Shown: piece after piece, positions 1 to 5,523 of the stretch
Layout: each line of letters begins with the position of its first letter
Position numbering within the stretch: position 1 is the stretch's first letter
From: Myxococcales bacterium
Lineage (GTDB): Bacteria > Myxococcota > Polyangia > Fen-1088
DNA length: 5,523 nt
Direction: 5' to 3'
NCBI GenBank assembly: GCA_003155465.1
Contig: PMCR01000531.1
Span: 1,237-6,759 of the forward strand
Position numbers and translations under genes: made by a program
Notes under the pieces: generated by a model
What the model was told of the DNA's origin: nothing
What the model saw: only the letters and a program-made list of their open reading frames with translations
Database searches by the model: none

Positions 1-203
1 CGGCGTGGCGCGACCCCTTCCGGAACGCGCAGGATCTGTACAGTTTCGCGAGCACGCACATGCCCAAGGCACATGCGGGTGAGCTCAAGCCGGGCGAATA
101 CTGGGCCGTGGTGAATTTTCTCCTCGCGGCACAGGGGGCGAGACTGCCAGCGGGCGGCATCGGCCCTGCGAATGCAAGCTCGACGCCGATTCCCAGGCGT
201 TGA
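1..203 (+). CDS. c-type cytochrome, C-terminal fragment (5' end outside window)
   Basis: Reading from base 3 gives 66 codons ending in TGA at 201-203. The stretch LYSFASTHMPKAHAGELKPG followed by EYWAVVNFLLAAQG is typical of the end of a small class I cytochrome c. It holds a Met-Pro that fits the distal haem ligand, an acidic 'GELKPGEYW' turn, and the final amphipathic helix that packs against the N-terminal helix in this fold. The CXXCH haem-attachment motif would lie upstream of the window, so haem binding is inferred. Such proteins carry electrons in the periplasm. The last residues, rich in Gly, Ala, Ser and Pro (GGIGPANASSTPIP), form a short tail after the domain. No convincing terminator follows. 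The 158-base gap to the next gene makes co-transcription uncertain, so a functional link to the barrel genes is not established. Confidence 0.72.
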   Translation, partial: AWRDPFRNAQDLYSFASTHMPKAHAGELKPGEYWAVVNFLLAAQGARLPAGGIGPANASSTPIPRR

Positions 204-233
204 TGGAATTCATGTTCCGTCTCCAAAGTCTCG

Positions 234-242
234 TGCTACTGT
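234..242 (+). promoter_or_regulatory. possible extended -10 promoter element
   Basis: TG at 234-235, one base, then TACTGT at 237-242 resembles an extended -10 element (TGnTAnnnT). It lies in the gap between the cytochrome end and the first barrel gene, about 120 bases before that start codon. No good -35 hexamer sits at the right distance; only a weak TTCCGT is found at 215-220. This is a guess from pattern alone, and promoters in GC-rich deltaproteobacteria often do not match this consensus. Confidence 0.17.
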
Positions 243-361
243 GCTCGATGCCAAGCCGTGACGCAGAGCGCATTAACATTGCTGCCCTTGAGACATGATC
301 GCTTCTGTCGTGGTCGATCCACGCGGCTGGCCCGAGAAGACCACCTTCTGATCGAGGCTTG

Positions 362-1936
362 ATGGTGCGTCGGCAATACCGTTCCGCGTCCCTGGTGCAG
401 ATCGCGCTACTTCTCGCGGCTGGTGCGGCGCGAGCCGAAGAAGCTGGTGCGGCGCGAGCCGAAGAAGCTGGTGCGACGCGAGCCGAAGAAGCCATGCCCG
501 CCTTGCCGGCTGATTCCTTGCCGGGGTCCTCGCTCCCGCCCGGTCTGGGATTGGCGCCGGAGGCGCCGCCCGTGCCCCCTGCGCCAGGCGGGAGGGCTCC
601 TTCGTTCGGCGCGCCCGCCCCGGCCTCCGCCTCGTCGTTTCGTCTCGGGGGAAAATTGTTCGGGTGGGAGGCCGTCGGTATTGGAAGGAGACCAGGCACT
701 GCGCCGGTGGGCTATTCCGGAACGGCGCTGCACATGCCGGCGCTTTCGGCGGGCAGGAACCCATTCTGGCCTGGCGGAGGCGCCACCCTGAATCTGCAAT
801 ACGGCAACTCCATTGTGACCGCCTTCGCAAGCTACTACATCAACCTCAAGAACAAGGAGTACCAGGGCTACGAGAACGCATTTCGAGGGCCCGGCTTCGG
901 CACGGCCTACCTGCTGGTGAGTCCCCAGCCCATCGGAACACTGCGTCTGTCGTTCCGCGTGGGCGGGTTCAGCGAGATCTCCGCCGGACCTGGCCAGTGG
1001 GGGTGGGGCATCTACGGACCCCTGCTCGCAGTGCGCGGCTACGGCGAATCGACGTACGGGGAATGGGATCTGACGAGCGACCTGCACCTTTCCTTTACCC
1101 ACGGCCTGCTCATTGTTCCCGGTGTGCCCGAGAGCTTCCCGCGCGGTGATTACTTCGCCTGGATCGAGACGGGCGTATCGAGCTACGTGCACCACGCTCA
1201 CGTCGGACTTACTTACAAGAATCAGTACGTCGTCAAGTTGCACTACGCAGCCGACTATGGGACGGACGAGCGCACGTACCTCAACACGAACCTGAACGGG
1301 CTTCCGCAGGACGGTCAGTTTGACACCTATCTCCTCGAGACGCGCTGGCTGGGCGACATCTGGGGACAGGTTGGGTTGAGTGGTGGACTCTACGATTTCC
1401 GGCATGCCGCCGCAGTCGGCGACGGCGTATGGTGGGGCATCGACTGGACGCAAGGCGCCCGGGAAATGATGGGCAAGTTCATCGGGTCGGGCAGCCACGG
1501 AAACGGTAAAGTCGCGGTAATCAGCGCAGAGTACGATTTCAGCCTAGCACGCATCCTCTGGTCCCCGCGCAGCTTCACCGGCCAGGCCCCGGACCTACGC
1601 GTCGCCATTGCAGGATTGTTCCACGTCACGGTCGCGACCGAGGACCCCCTCTACAAGAAGGCGAGCGGGTACTACTTGGGGCTCGAAACCGAATACCGGA
1701 TGACGTCGTTGTTCAGCGTAACCTTCCAGAGCTACGGCGAAAGCCGCGACAGCAACGTCGGACGCTACGCCGTCTTCAGCCTGAATCCGGGCATCGCGTT
1801 CCACTCCGATTGGTGGAGCACGGATCGCATACAACTCATCTACAGCCGGCGCTACTACAGCACCGCCGCCGACCCCAACTCCGCCCAGCCGCTCGACCAT
1901 CACATGATCGCGCTCGGGGGCTACATCTCCTTCTGA
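362..1936 (+). CDS. secreted outer-membrane beta-barrel protein, first of a tandem pair
   Basis: The protein has 524 residues from ATG 362. TTG 359 and GTG 365 are adjacent alternative starts. GAGG at 354-357 is the only Shine-Dalgarno-like sequence and is closer to ATG than usual. Residues 1-25 form a signal peptide: Arg-rich start, hydrophobic core around LVQIALLLAAG, cleavage after ARA. Residues 20-43 are three copies of AGAARAEE (the third has T for A), then a Pro/Ala/Gly-rich linker to about residue 90. The rest alternates polar and hydrophobic residues, with many Tyr, Trp and Gly, as in beta-barrels. It ends in the barrel-assembly signal HMIALGGYISF: terminal Phe, hydrophobics at -3, -7 and -9, Gly at -5. 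YGNS (147-150) and HHAH (277-280) recur in the next gene, its collinear paralogue. No TonB plug or catalytic motif is visible. A porin-like role is inferred; the family was not recognised by name. Confidence 0.82.
   Translation: MVRRQYRSASLVQIALLLAAGAARAEEAGAARAEEAGATRAEEAMPALPADSLPGSSLPPGLGLAPEAPPVPPAPGGRAPSFGAPAPASASSFRLGGKLFGWEAVGIGRRPGTAPVGYSGTALHMPALSAGRNPFWPGGGATLNLQYGNSIVTAFASYYINLKNKEYQGYENAFRGPGFGTAYLLVSPQPIGTLRLSFRVGGFSEISAGPGQWGWGIYGPLLAVRGYGESTYGEWDLTSDLHLSFTHGLLIVPGVPESFPRGDYFAWIETGVSSYVHHAHVGLTYKNQYVVKLHYAADYGTDERTYLNTNLNGLPQDGQFDTYLLETRWLGDIWGQVGLSGGLYDFRHAAAVGDGVWWGIDWTQGAREMMGKFIGSGSHGNGKVAVISAEYDFSLARILWSPRSFTGQAPDLRVAIAGLFHVTVATEDPLYKKASGYYLGLETEYRMTSLFSVTFQSYGESRDSNVGRYAVFSLNPGIAFHSDWWSTDRIQLIYSRRYYSTAADPNSAQPLDHHMIALGGYISF
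419..490 (+). repeat. 24-base tandem repeat, three copies, over the signal-peptidase site
   Basis: Units lie at 419-442, 443-466 and 467-490. The first two are identical and the third differs by one base (GCG to ACG, Ala to Thr). Each unit encodes A-G-A-A/T-R-A-E-E and so carries one complete Ala-X-Ala cleavage motif. The length is a multiple of three, so copy-number change keeps the reading frame. Near-identity suggests recent expansion by replication slippage. Confidence 0.93.
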
Positions 1937-1998
1937 ACCGAAAGCACTCGACGATGCAAACCTTCCTCTCTGCACCTCGACACGACCGGAAATCGCGT

Positions 1999-2019
1999 GG
2001 GGAGAGGCCGGCTCTCCCT
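1999..2019 (+). other. hairpin in the gap after the first barrel gene
   Basis: GGGAGAG (2000-2006) and CTCTCCC (2012-2018) form a 7-base-pair stem around a 5-base loop, with a possible extra G-U pair outside. It starts 63 bases after the stop codon at 1936. Only TT follows, with no U-tract, so it does not qualify as a standard intrinsic terminator. It could pause polymerase, protect the 3' end of the upstream message, or be incidental in GC-rich DNA. Confidence 0.4.
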
Positions 2020-2036
2020 TCAGGGACTTCGGGCCT

Positions 2037-2136
2037 GCCCGCCACCCTGCCCACCCCGCACACTTCGCGCGCGCCCTCGTTGCCGGCCGCGTACCATCGC
2101 GCGAGGCCGAGCGAAGCGAGCGGGGCGGGGGCGGGC
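2037..2136 (+). promoter_or_regulatory. possible folded leader upstream of the second barrel gene
   Basis: No protein-like ORF is convincing between 1937 and 2136; the in-frame extension of the next gene reads as low-complexity Arg/Pro/Ser sequence. GCCCGCC at 2037-2043 is perfectly complementary to GGCGGGC at 2130-2136, just before the start codon. CCCCGC at 2054-2059 is complementary to GCGGGG at 2120-2125. Inside this closure, CCTCG (2075-2079) pairs with CGAGG (2102-2106). Together these could fold the last 100 bases into one branched hairpin that hides the translation start. No promoter or operator was identified. Such pairing is partly expected in GC-rich sequence, so the role is an inference. 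Confidence 0.3.
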
Positions 2137-2144
2137 ATGGGGGG
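2122..2144 (+). other. G-quadruplex motif spanning a start codon
   Basis: Four G-runs of 4, 5, 3 and 6 bases (2122-2125, 2127-2131, 2133-2135, 2139-2144) are separated by loops of C, C and CAT. This satisfies the common four-run motif with very short loops, which are known to favour stable quadruplexes. It is on the coding strand, so it would be present in the mRNA. The AT of the chosen start codon at 2137-2139 lies in the last loop and its G begins the fourth run. Folding is not shown. Confidence 0.6.
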
Positions 2145-3747
2145 CCGAAGAGTTCGGGAACCCTTTGAGGGTGCCCGAACGATTTCAGGAATCATCATGG
2201 CTTTGCTCGCCATGCCCTCGGTGGCGATGGCGGCGGATGAGGGTCTTCCGAGACTTGGGCTTTCGCCGGGCGATCCGCAAGTGCGCAGCGCGAGCCCTTC
2301 GATCCCGTTCGGCGTCAATCCGGTCGGGTCGAAGGAGTTCGTGCTCGATTTCCACGGCTACCTGCTCTTGCCTGCCACCCTCGGCGTGCACGATCGCCCG
2401 ATCACGGATCGCCCGGACCCCAGTCTGCCGACTCCTGAGATGCACGATGGCACCATGGCTCAACAGAAACCCGACGGCGAATGGGTTCCCGTTCCGAAGA
2501 CGGGGGGAGGCACGGTCCTCCACTCGCCGCCGCTCATGGCCCAGAACCTCCGCAGTTTCGAGTACACGGCCGCGGTGCCGACCCCCTGGGTGCAGCTCAA
2601 CTTCATCTATGGCAACTCGACTGTGTCAGGCACGACAGTCCTGGCGGCCCAGACCCTCATGGATGCGGCGGGCTACTACGACATCCCCAAACAGTTGGGC
2701 GTAAACGATGCGTTCGTCACGGTGAATGCGACCAAGTATTTCGGCTTCCCCTTCCAGCTGAACGTCGGCGCCTATACCGGCCGATACGGTGCGATGGGGG
2801 CGTACGATGCTGGGCGCTACGCCACGCCGCTCATCGCGCGCACGAACACCATAGGGGAGACCGTCACGACGGGCTACAAGCTCGGCGAGTTCTTTTTCGT
2901 GCTGGAGGAGGGACTCGGTGGCCAACTCGGACGGCCGCCCGTCGGCATGATTCCGCAGGCCTGGAACGACTTCGCGGACGCCAACGTGGGCGCGACCTTC
3001 GTCGGCCATGCACATCTTGGCCTCGCCTATGCCGGACTCGCCCGCCTCGGTTTCCATTACCTTGTCGCCTGGACGCAGGACGACCAAGTCAAGCTAGGTC
3101 AAGTGCCGAATGGACGGATCACGGTGCTGGGCGCTGACCTCAACCTCACCGCCGGTCGCTTTGGTCACCTCTACCTCGGCACGGCGTGGACCAAGGCCAC
3201 GGACGCGTCGACGGTTTCCGGTGCGATTGAAATCCTGAACGCGCGCGGAGGGCCCGAGCTCATTGCGCAGTACCTCGGCCCGAAGAGCGCTGGCAACGGC
3301 TCACTAACCACGTTCGGCGTTCAGTACGATCTCAGCGTCTCGAGGCTGGTTTTCGACAAGCTGTACACGGGCGTGAGTCCGGACGTCCTGATCAGCTTGT
3401 TCAGTATCGGGACGGCCGTGAGCAGCCGCGATTCGGCATACGACGGCGTATTCAAGGTGAAGGCGGGTGGCGAGGTCACGTACCTGATGAAGTCATGGCT
3501 GGGCGCATCCGAGCGGTTCGATCACGTTCGCCTCCATGGCGGTGACTCGAAGCAAGCCTTCTCGATTTTTTCGACACGCCTCCTGTTCCACACGGGCTGG
3601 AAGAGCCGTGATGAGTTCGCACTCCAGTACTCCTACTTCCAGTCCGGCAGCGATGTGCAGGTCCCGACGGGGTATCCTCCTGGCAGCGACAGGCCCGCAA
3701 ACCCGGACCGTCATGTCTTCTCCTTGTCCGGCACCTTCTGGTGGTAG
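2137..3747 (+). CDS. secreted outer-membrane beta-barrel protein, second of a tandem pair
   Basis: ATG 2137 gives 536 residues, close to the 524 of its neighbour. It yields a good signal peptide: Arg-containing start (GGRRVREPFEGAR), hydrophobic core SGIIMALLAMPSVAMA, and cleavage near residue 32-33 before DEG. The frame stays open upstream, but that extension looks non-coding. ATG 2197 has better Shine-Dalgarno spacing (AGGA 2187-2190) but leaves only about 12 hydrophobic residues and no charged start. YGNS (159-161 plus the preceding Tyr 158) and GHAH (290-293) match the upstream paralogue, as does the order of strands. RYGAMGAYDAGRYATPLI (from residue 216) and VLEEGL (from 255) have no clear equivalent there. 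The C-terminus HVFSLSGTFWW is a barrel signal with terminal Trp, Gly at -5, Leu at -7 and His at -11, the same spacing as its partner. The inferred role is an outer-membrane pore or structural barrel; substrate unknown. Confidence 0.8.
   Translation: MGGRRVREPFEGARTISGIIMALLAMPSVAMAADEGLPRLGLSPGDPQVRSASPSIPFGVNPVGSKEFVLDFHGYLLLPATLGVHDRPITDRPDPSLPTPEMHDGTMAQQKPDGEWVPVPKTGGGTVLHSPPLMAQNLRSFEYTAAVPTPWVQLNFIYGNSTVSGTTVLAAQTLMDAAGYYDIPKQLGVNDAFVTVNATKYFGFPFQLNVGAYTGRYGAMGAYDAGRYATPLIARTNTIGETVTTGYKLGEFFFVLEEGLGGQLGRPPVGMIPQAWNDFADANVGATFVGHAHLGLAYAGLARLGFHYLVAWTQDDQVKLGQVPNGRITVLGADLNLTAGRFGHLYLGTAWTKATDASTVSGAIEILNARGGPELIAQYLGPKSAGNGSLTTFGVQYDLSVSRLVFDKLYTGVSPDVLISLFSIGTAVSSRDSAYDGVFKVKAGGEVTYLMKSWLGASERFDHVRLHGGDSKQAFSIFSTRLLFHTGWKSRDEFALQYSYFQSGSDVQVPTGYPPGSDRPANPDRHVFSLSGTFWW
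2152..2180 (+). other. interrupted hairpin inside the signal-peptide codons
   Basis: GTTCGGG (2152-2158) pairs with CCCGAAC (2174-2180). After one A/G mismatch, ACCC (2160-2163) pairs with GGGT (2169-2172), closing a 5-base loop (2164-2168). That is 11 pairs in 29 bases. No U-tract follows, so it is not a standard terminator. It sits 7 bases after the G-quadruplex motif and 6 bases before AGGA at 2187-2190, a position suited to translational control or an attenuating pause. Confidence 0.55.
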
Positions 3748-3757
3748 CCTCAGAGTC

Positions 3758-4696
3758 ATGAGCCGCAAGCGCATATCGAGAGCCCCGTTGCTTTGCCCGG
3801 CCGGGCCGGCCTGCGTGCTGCTTCTCGGTCTTGGCGGAGCGGTCGGGTGCAGCGCATACCCGACGTTCAGGGACGTGCCCATCAACTGCTCTGTCGACAA
3901 GCAGTACGAGTTTGACCCCAATACTGTGTCGACTACTGTGTCGGGCGACGTGGTTTGCGACGGTGACTCCACCCCTGATGCCTTCCCGACCGGGCACTAT
4001 CCGCAGCTCGTGGAGCCGATCGAGGGCAATGGTCGGTGCGACAGCACTAGGTCCATGGTAATTCGTTCATCACACCACAACGACTGGGGGATCAACTGCA
4101 ATTTCGACAGCTTCACGGATCACACCGTCAATCCCGACGGATCCTGGAAGTACATCCCGCGTGACGAGTCAGCCTGGGAGGGACTGTCGTTCTGGGCGCG
4201 CGCTCCCGACAACACGAGCAAGGGCTTCACGCTCGCACTCGACGACGCAAACACGACGGTGTACGACAAAGACAAGACGCCAGGCGGCCACTGCAAGTAC
4301 TACAACGCCGCCGACGGAGGACTCCAGGGTTCGACGATCACGGCGGCGACGGATCCGGCCACAGGTCAGGTCATCTCGGGTGCTGCCATCGCTTCGCGGC
4401 TGCCTGACGAGTGCGGAAACAACAAGGGCAACAGCTACACCCTTGCTATGGCCGTGACCAGCGAGTGGGCCTTCTACACCATCCCGTGGGACCAGTTCAC
4501 TCAGGCCGCATACCCGAATCGGGTTCCCAATCCGGTTCTGACCGAGACGGGGAACGTGCCCGGAACCGGGCTTTTGACCGACCAACTCTTCTATCTCTCG
4601 CTTCGGCCCCCGAAGGAGGCGCCGTTTGAGCTCTGGATCGACAAGGTGAGATTCTACGCCAAGAAGGCGCAGGCACCCGATGCAGGGCAGAGGTGA
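3758..4696 (+). CDS. lipoprotein with CBM11/CIA30-like jelly-roll domain
   Basis: ATG 3758 gives 312 residues. The frame is open further upstream (ATG 3713 and 3536), but 3758 puts a basic start (MSRKR), a hydrophobic stretch and the lipobox AVGC (Cys31) in order. Ser32 follows the lipid Cys, which favours outer-membrane sorting under the E. coli rule. The mature part has six more Cys (44, 67, 94, 114, 179, 219), enough for three disulfides. The domain from about residue 90 to 302 shows features of galactose-binding-like jelly rolls: WEGLSFWARAP (140-150), WAFYTIPWDQF (237-247), and the terminal strand FELWIDKVRFY (290-300). Carbohydrate binding is inferred from fold; no enzyme motif is visible. 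It begins 10 bases after the second barrel gene and has no good ribosome-binding site, so translation may be coupled to that gene. An insertion at about 170-226, rich in Gly, Asn and Thr, separates the strands. Confidence 0.8.
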   Translation: MSRKRISRAPLLCPAGPACVLLLGLGGAVGCSAYPTFRDVPINCSVDKQYEFDPNTVSTTVSGDVVCDGDSTPDAFPTGHYPQLVEPIEGNGRCDSTRSMVIRSSHHNDWGINCNFDSFTDHTVNPDGSWKYIPRDESAWEGLSFWARAPDNTSKGFTLALDDANTTVYDKDKTPGGHCKYYNAADGGLQGSTITAATDPATGQVISGAAIASRLPDECGNNKGNSYTLAMAVTSEWAFYTIPWDQFTQAAYPNRVPNPVLTETGNVPGTGLLTDQLFYLSLRPPKEAPFELWIDKVRFYAKKAQAPDAGQR

Positions 4697-4751
4697 GACG
4701 AAAGTCGATCAGCTTATCGGAAGTCGAGATTGACCGTCGGGACGAATTGAC

Positions 4752-4760
4752 AGGAGAAGG
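4752..4760 (+). promoter_or_regulatory. ribosome-binding site deciding the second lipoprotein start
   Basis: AGGAGAAGG ends 10 bases before ATG 4771. It is the clearest Shine-Dalgarno sequence in the window and supports that ATG over the GTG at 4693, which overlaps the upstream stop codon (GTGA). Confidence 0.6.
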
Positions 4761-4770
4761 ACCCATACCC

Positions 4771-5514
4771 ATGAAAAGCAGTCTTCGAGTCGCATATCCA
4801 TGGCTCGCCGTCCTCGCTTCTGTGAGTACAGCCGGTTGTCTCTGCCCACCCTGCCCTGGGGCCGGTGTAGCGCCGCCGCCAGCGACAGCGGCTGCGGCGG
4901 GCGCGTCCGCCCCGGCCGCGTCCGCCCCGGCCGCGTCCGCCCCGGCCGCGTCCGCGTCTGCGCCTGCGGCAGTGGGCAGTCGACTCGTCATCTGGAACGG
5001 CGACGATACGGGAGGCGGTGCACAAGGGTGGGCTTCTTGCGACAAGACGGCTGAGTGCAAGACCAAGCTCGGACCGGATTCAGGCAGCGGCGTGAATGGG
5101 AGCACTGCTCTCAAGTTTCACGGCGAGGGGCCGGGGTGGATCGGGATGGGCTGGAACTTGTTCGGGTGGTACCCGGAAACCGCGGGGATCGACATCAGCC
5201 CGTACAGCCATCTGACCTTCCAGATCCGCGTGGATGCGAAGTCCGCCGAGGCCGCGCCGGAGTACCTCGGTCTGGCGCTCGCGTGCAGCAACAAGAACGC
5301 GAAAGACACCGCCGACGCGCCGATCGACAAGTTCGTGAAGGCGTTCGCGGACGGGAAGTGGCACAAGGTTGAAATCCCGATCTCCGCGTTGATCAAGGGG
5401 GCCGGTGCGAAGTTCGACCTGCAGTCGTTCTGGGAGTTCCGCCTCCACACTTGGACCGGGACGCCGAAGAATTTCGACATCTACATCGACGATATCGCCG
5501 CCGAAAAGCAGTAG
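4771..5514 (+). CDS. small lipoprotein with Ala-Ser-Pro linker and jelly-roll carbohydrate-binding-like domain
   Basis: ATG 4771 gives 247 residues. The first 22 form a lipoprotein signal (MKSSLR, hydrophobic core, STAG before Cys23). The GTG at 4693 would add 26 residues with many charges and bury this signal. Two more Cys follow closely in CLCPPCPG (23-30). A linker of Ala, Pro and Ser (31-68) contains three ASAPA repeats at 45-59. The domain from about 71 to 244 begins RLVIWNGDD, as these jelly rolls often do, and has YSHLTFQIRVD (145-155), WHKVEIPISAL (197-207) and a last strand FDIYIDDIAAE (235-245). These three motifs match those of the preceding lipoprotein in order, so the two are related in fold and may be diverged paralogues. 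C90 and C96 could pair; C172 is alone. Many exposed Trp (123, 128, 133, 221, 228) suit sugar stacking. The inferred role is ligand binding at the cell surface or periplasmic face of the outer membrane. Confidence 0.8.
   Translation: MKSSLRVAYPWLAVLASVSTAGCLCPPCPGAGVAPPPATAAAAGASAPAASAPAASAPAASASAPAAVGSRLVIWNGDDTGGGAQGWASCDKTAECKTKLGPDSGSGVNGSTALKFHGEGPGWIGMGWNLFGWYPETAGIDISPYSHLTFQIRVDAKSAEAAPEYLGLALACSNKNAKDTADAPIDKFVKAFADGKWHKVEIPISALIKGAGAKFDLQSFWEFRLHTWTGTPKNFDIYIDDIAAEKQ
4903..4953 (+). repeat. 15-base tandem repeat in the lipoprotein linker
   Basis: Three perfect 15-base copies (4903-4917, 4918-4932, 4933-4947), each encoding A-S-A-P-A, are followed by a 6-base start of a fourth (GCGTCC, 4948-4953). 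All copies are in frame. Expansion or loss would change linker length, and so the reach of the binding domain from the membrane, without breaking the protein. Confidence 0.92.
5127..5150 (+). other. second G-quadruplex motif, within coding sequence
   Basis: G-runs at 5127-5130, 5133-5136, 5143-5145 and 5148-5150 have loops of 2, 6 and 2 bases. It lies in codons for EGPGWIGMGW of the second lipoprotein, where Gly and Trp codons supply the Gs, so it is probably a by-product of composition. Confidence 0.35.
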
Positions 5515-5523
5515 CGGCAGCTC

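Noticed and set aside
85..1498. Long open frames on the minus strand (for example 85-699 and 407-1498)
   Set aside because: They run opposite to the barrel gene, consist of Arg/Pro/Ala-rich sequence with no domain or export pattern, and are expected shadows in GC-rich DNA.
1999..2020. Intrinsic terminator after the first barrel gene
   Set aside because: The stem is good, but only two T residues follow, so it is listed as a hairpin only.
1954..2136. N-terminal extension of the second barrel protein from ATG 1954 or 1810
   Set aside because: The extension is low-complexity Arg/Pro/Ser sequence, would bury the signal peptide at residue 60 or later, and from 1810 overlaps the first barrel gene by 127 bases.
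362..3747. MtrAB-type porin-cytochrome electron conduit with the upstream cytochrome
   Set aside because: No CXXCH haem motif occurs in any complete protein here, and the cytochrome fragment looks like a small single-haem type; adjacency alone is not enough.
4871..4903. Hairpin CGCCGC/GCGGCG in the lipoprotein linker
   Set aside because: It arises from Ala codons in a low-complexity coding stretch and has mismatches; it carries no independent signal.
362..5514. SusC/SusD-like glycan uptake locus
   Set aside because: The barrels are about 530 residues with no plug or TonB box, and the lipoproteins lack the helical repeat pattern of SusD.
1..5523. CRISPR array, tRNA, rRNA, insertion sequence or attachment site
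   Set aside because: No spaced direct repeats, cloverleaf, transposase-like protein or terminal inverted repeats were seen; the only repeats are contiguous coding ones.

Overview
This is a GC-rich window from a Gram-negative bacterium. Secreted, Ala/Pro-rich proteins, outer-membrane barrels and lipoproteins with jelly-roll carbohydrate-binding-like domains suggest a myxobacterium or related deltaproteobacterial lineage (Polyangia-like). That placement is an inference from protein style; no marker gene is present. All supported genes lie on the + strand.

Layout: (1) bases 1-203 are the C-terminal end of a small c-type cytochrome whose haem-binding part lies outside the window. (2) A 158-base gap leads to the first barrel gene (362-1936), a secreted outer-membrane beta-barrel protein whose signal-peptidase site is triplicated by a 24-base tandem repeat. 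(3) A 200-base gap (1937-2136) has no convincing gene but much potential secondary structure: a hairpin, a C-rich tract, and a G-rich tract that runs across the next start codon. (4) A second barrel protein (2137-3747) is a divergent tandem paralogue of the first. (5) After only 10 bases comes a lipoprotein (3758-4696) with a CBM11/CIA30-like jelly-roll domain. (6) After 74 bases comes a second, shorter lipoprotein (4771-5514) with an Ala-Ser-Pro repeat linker and a similar jelly-roll domain.

The four complete genes are therefore two barrels followed by two lipid-anchored, putatively carbohydrate-binding proteins, probably one operon or two coupled transcription units. The simplest reading is an outer-membrane assembly in which lipoproteins bind a ligand (perhaps a glycan) and the barrels form pores. 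It would be analogous in logic, though not in sequence, to other porin plus surface-lipoprotein systems. Substrate and direction of transport cannot be told from the sequence.

The most unusual nucleic-acid feature is the start region of the second barrel gene. A four-run G-quadruplex motif includes the start codon, and a C-rich tract about 80 bases upstream can pair with it. A strong interrupted hairpin follows directly inside the signal-peptide codons.
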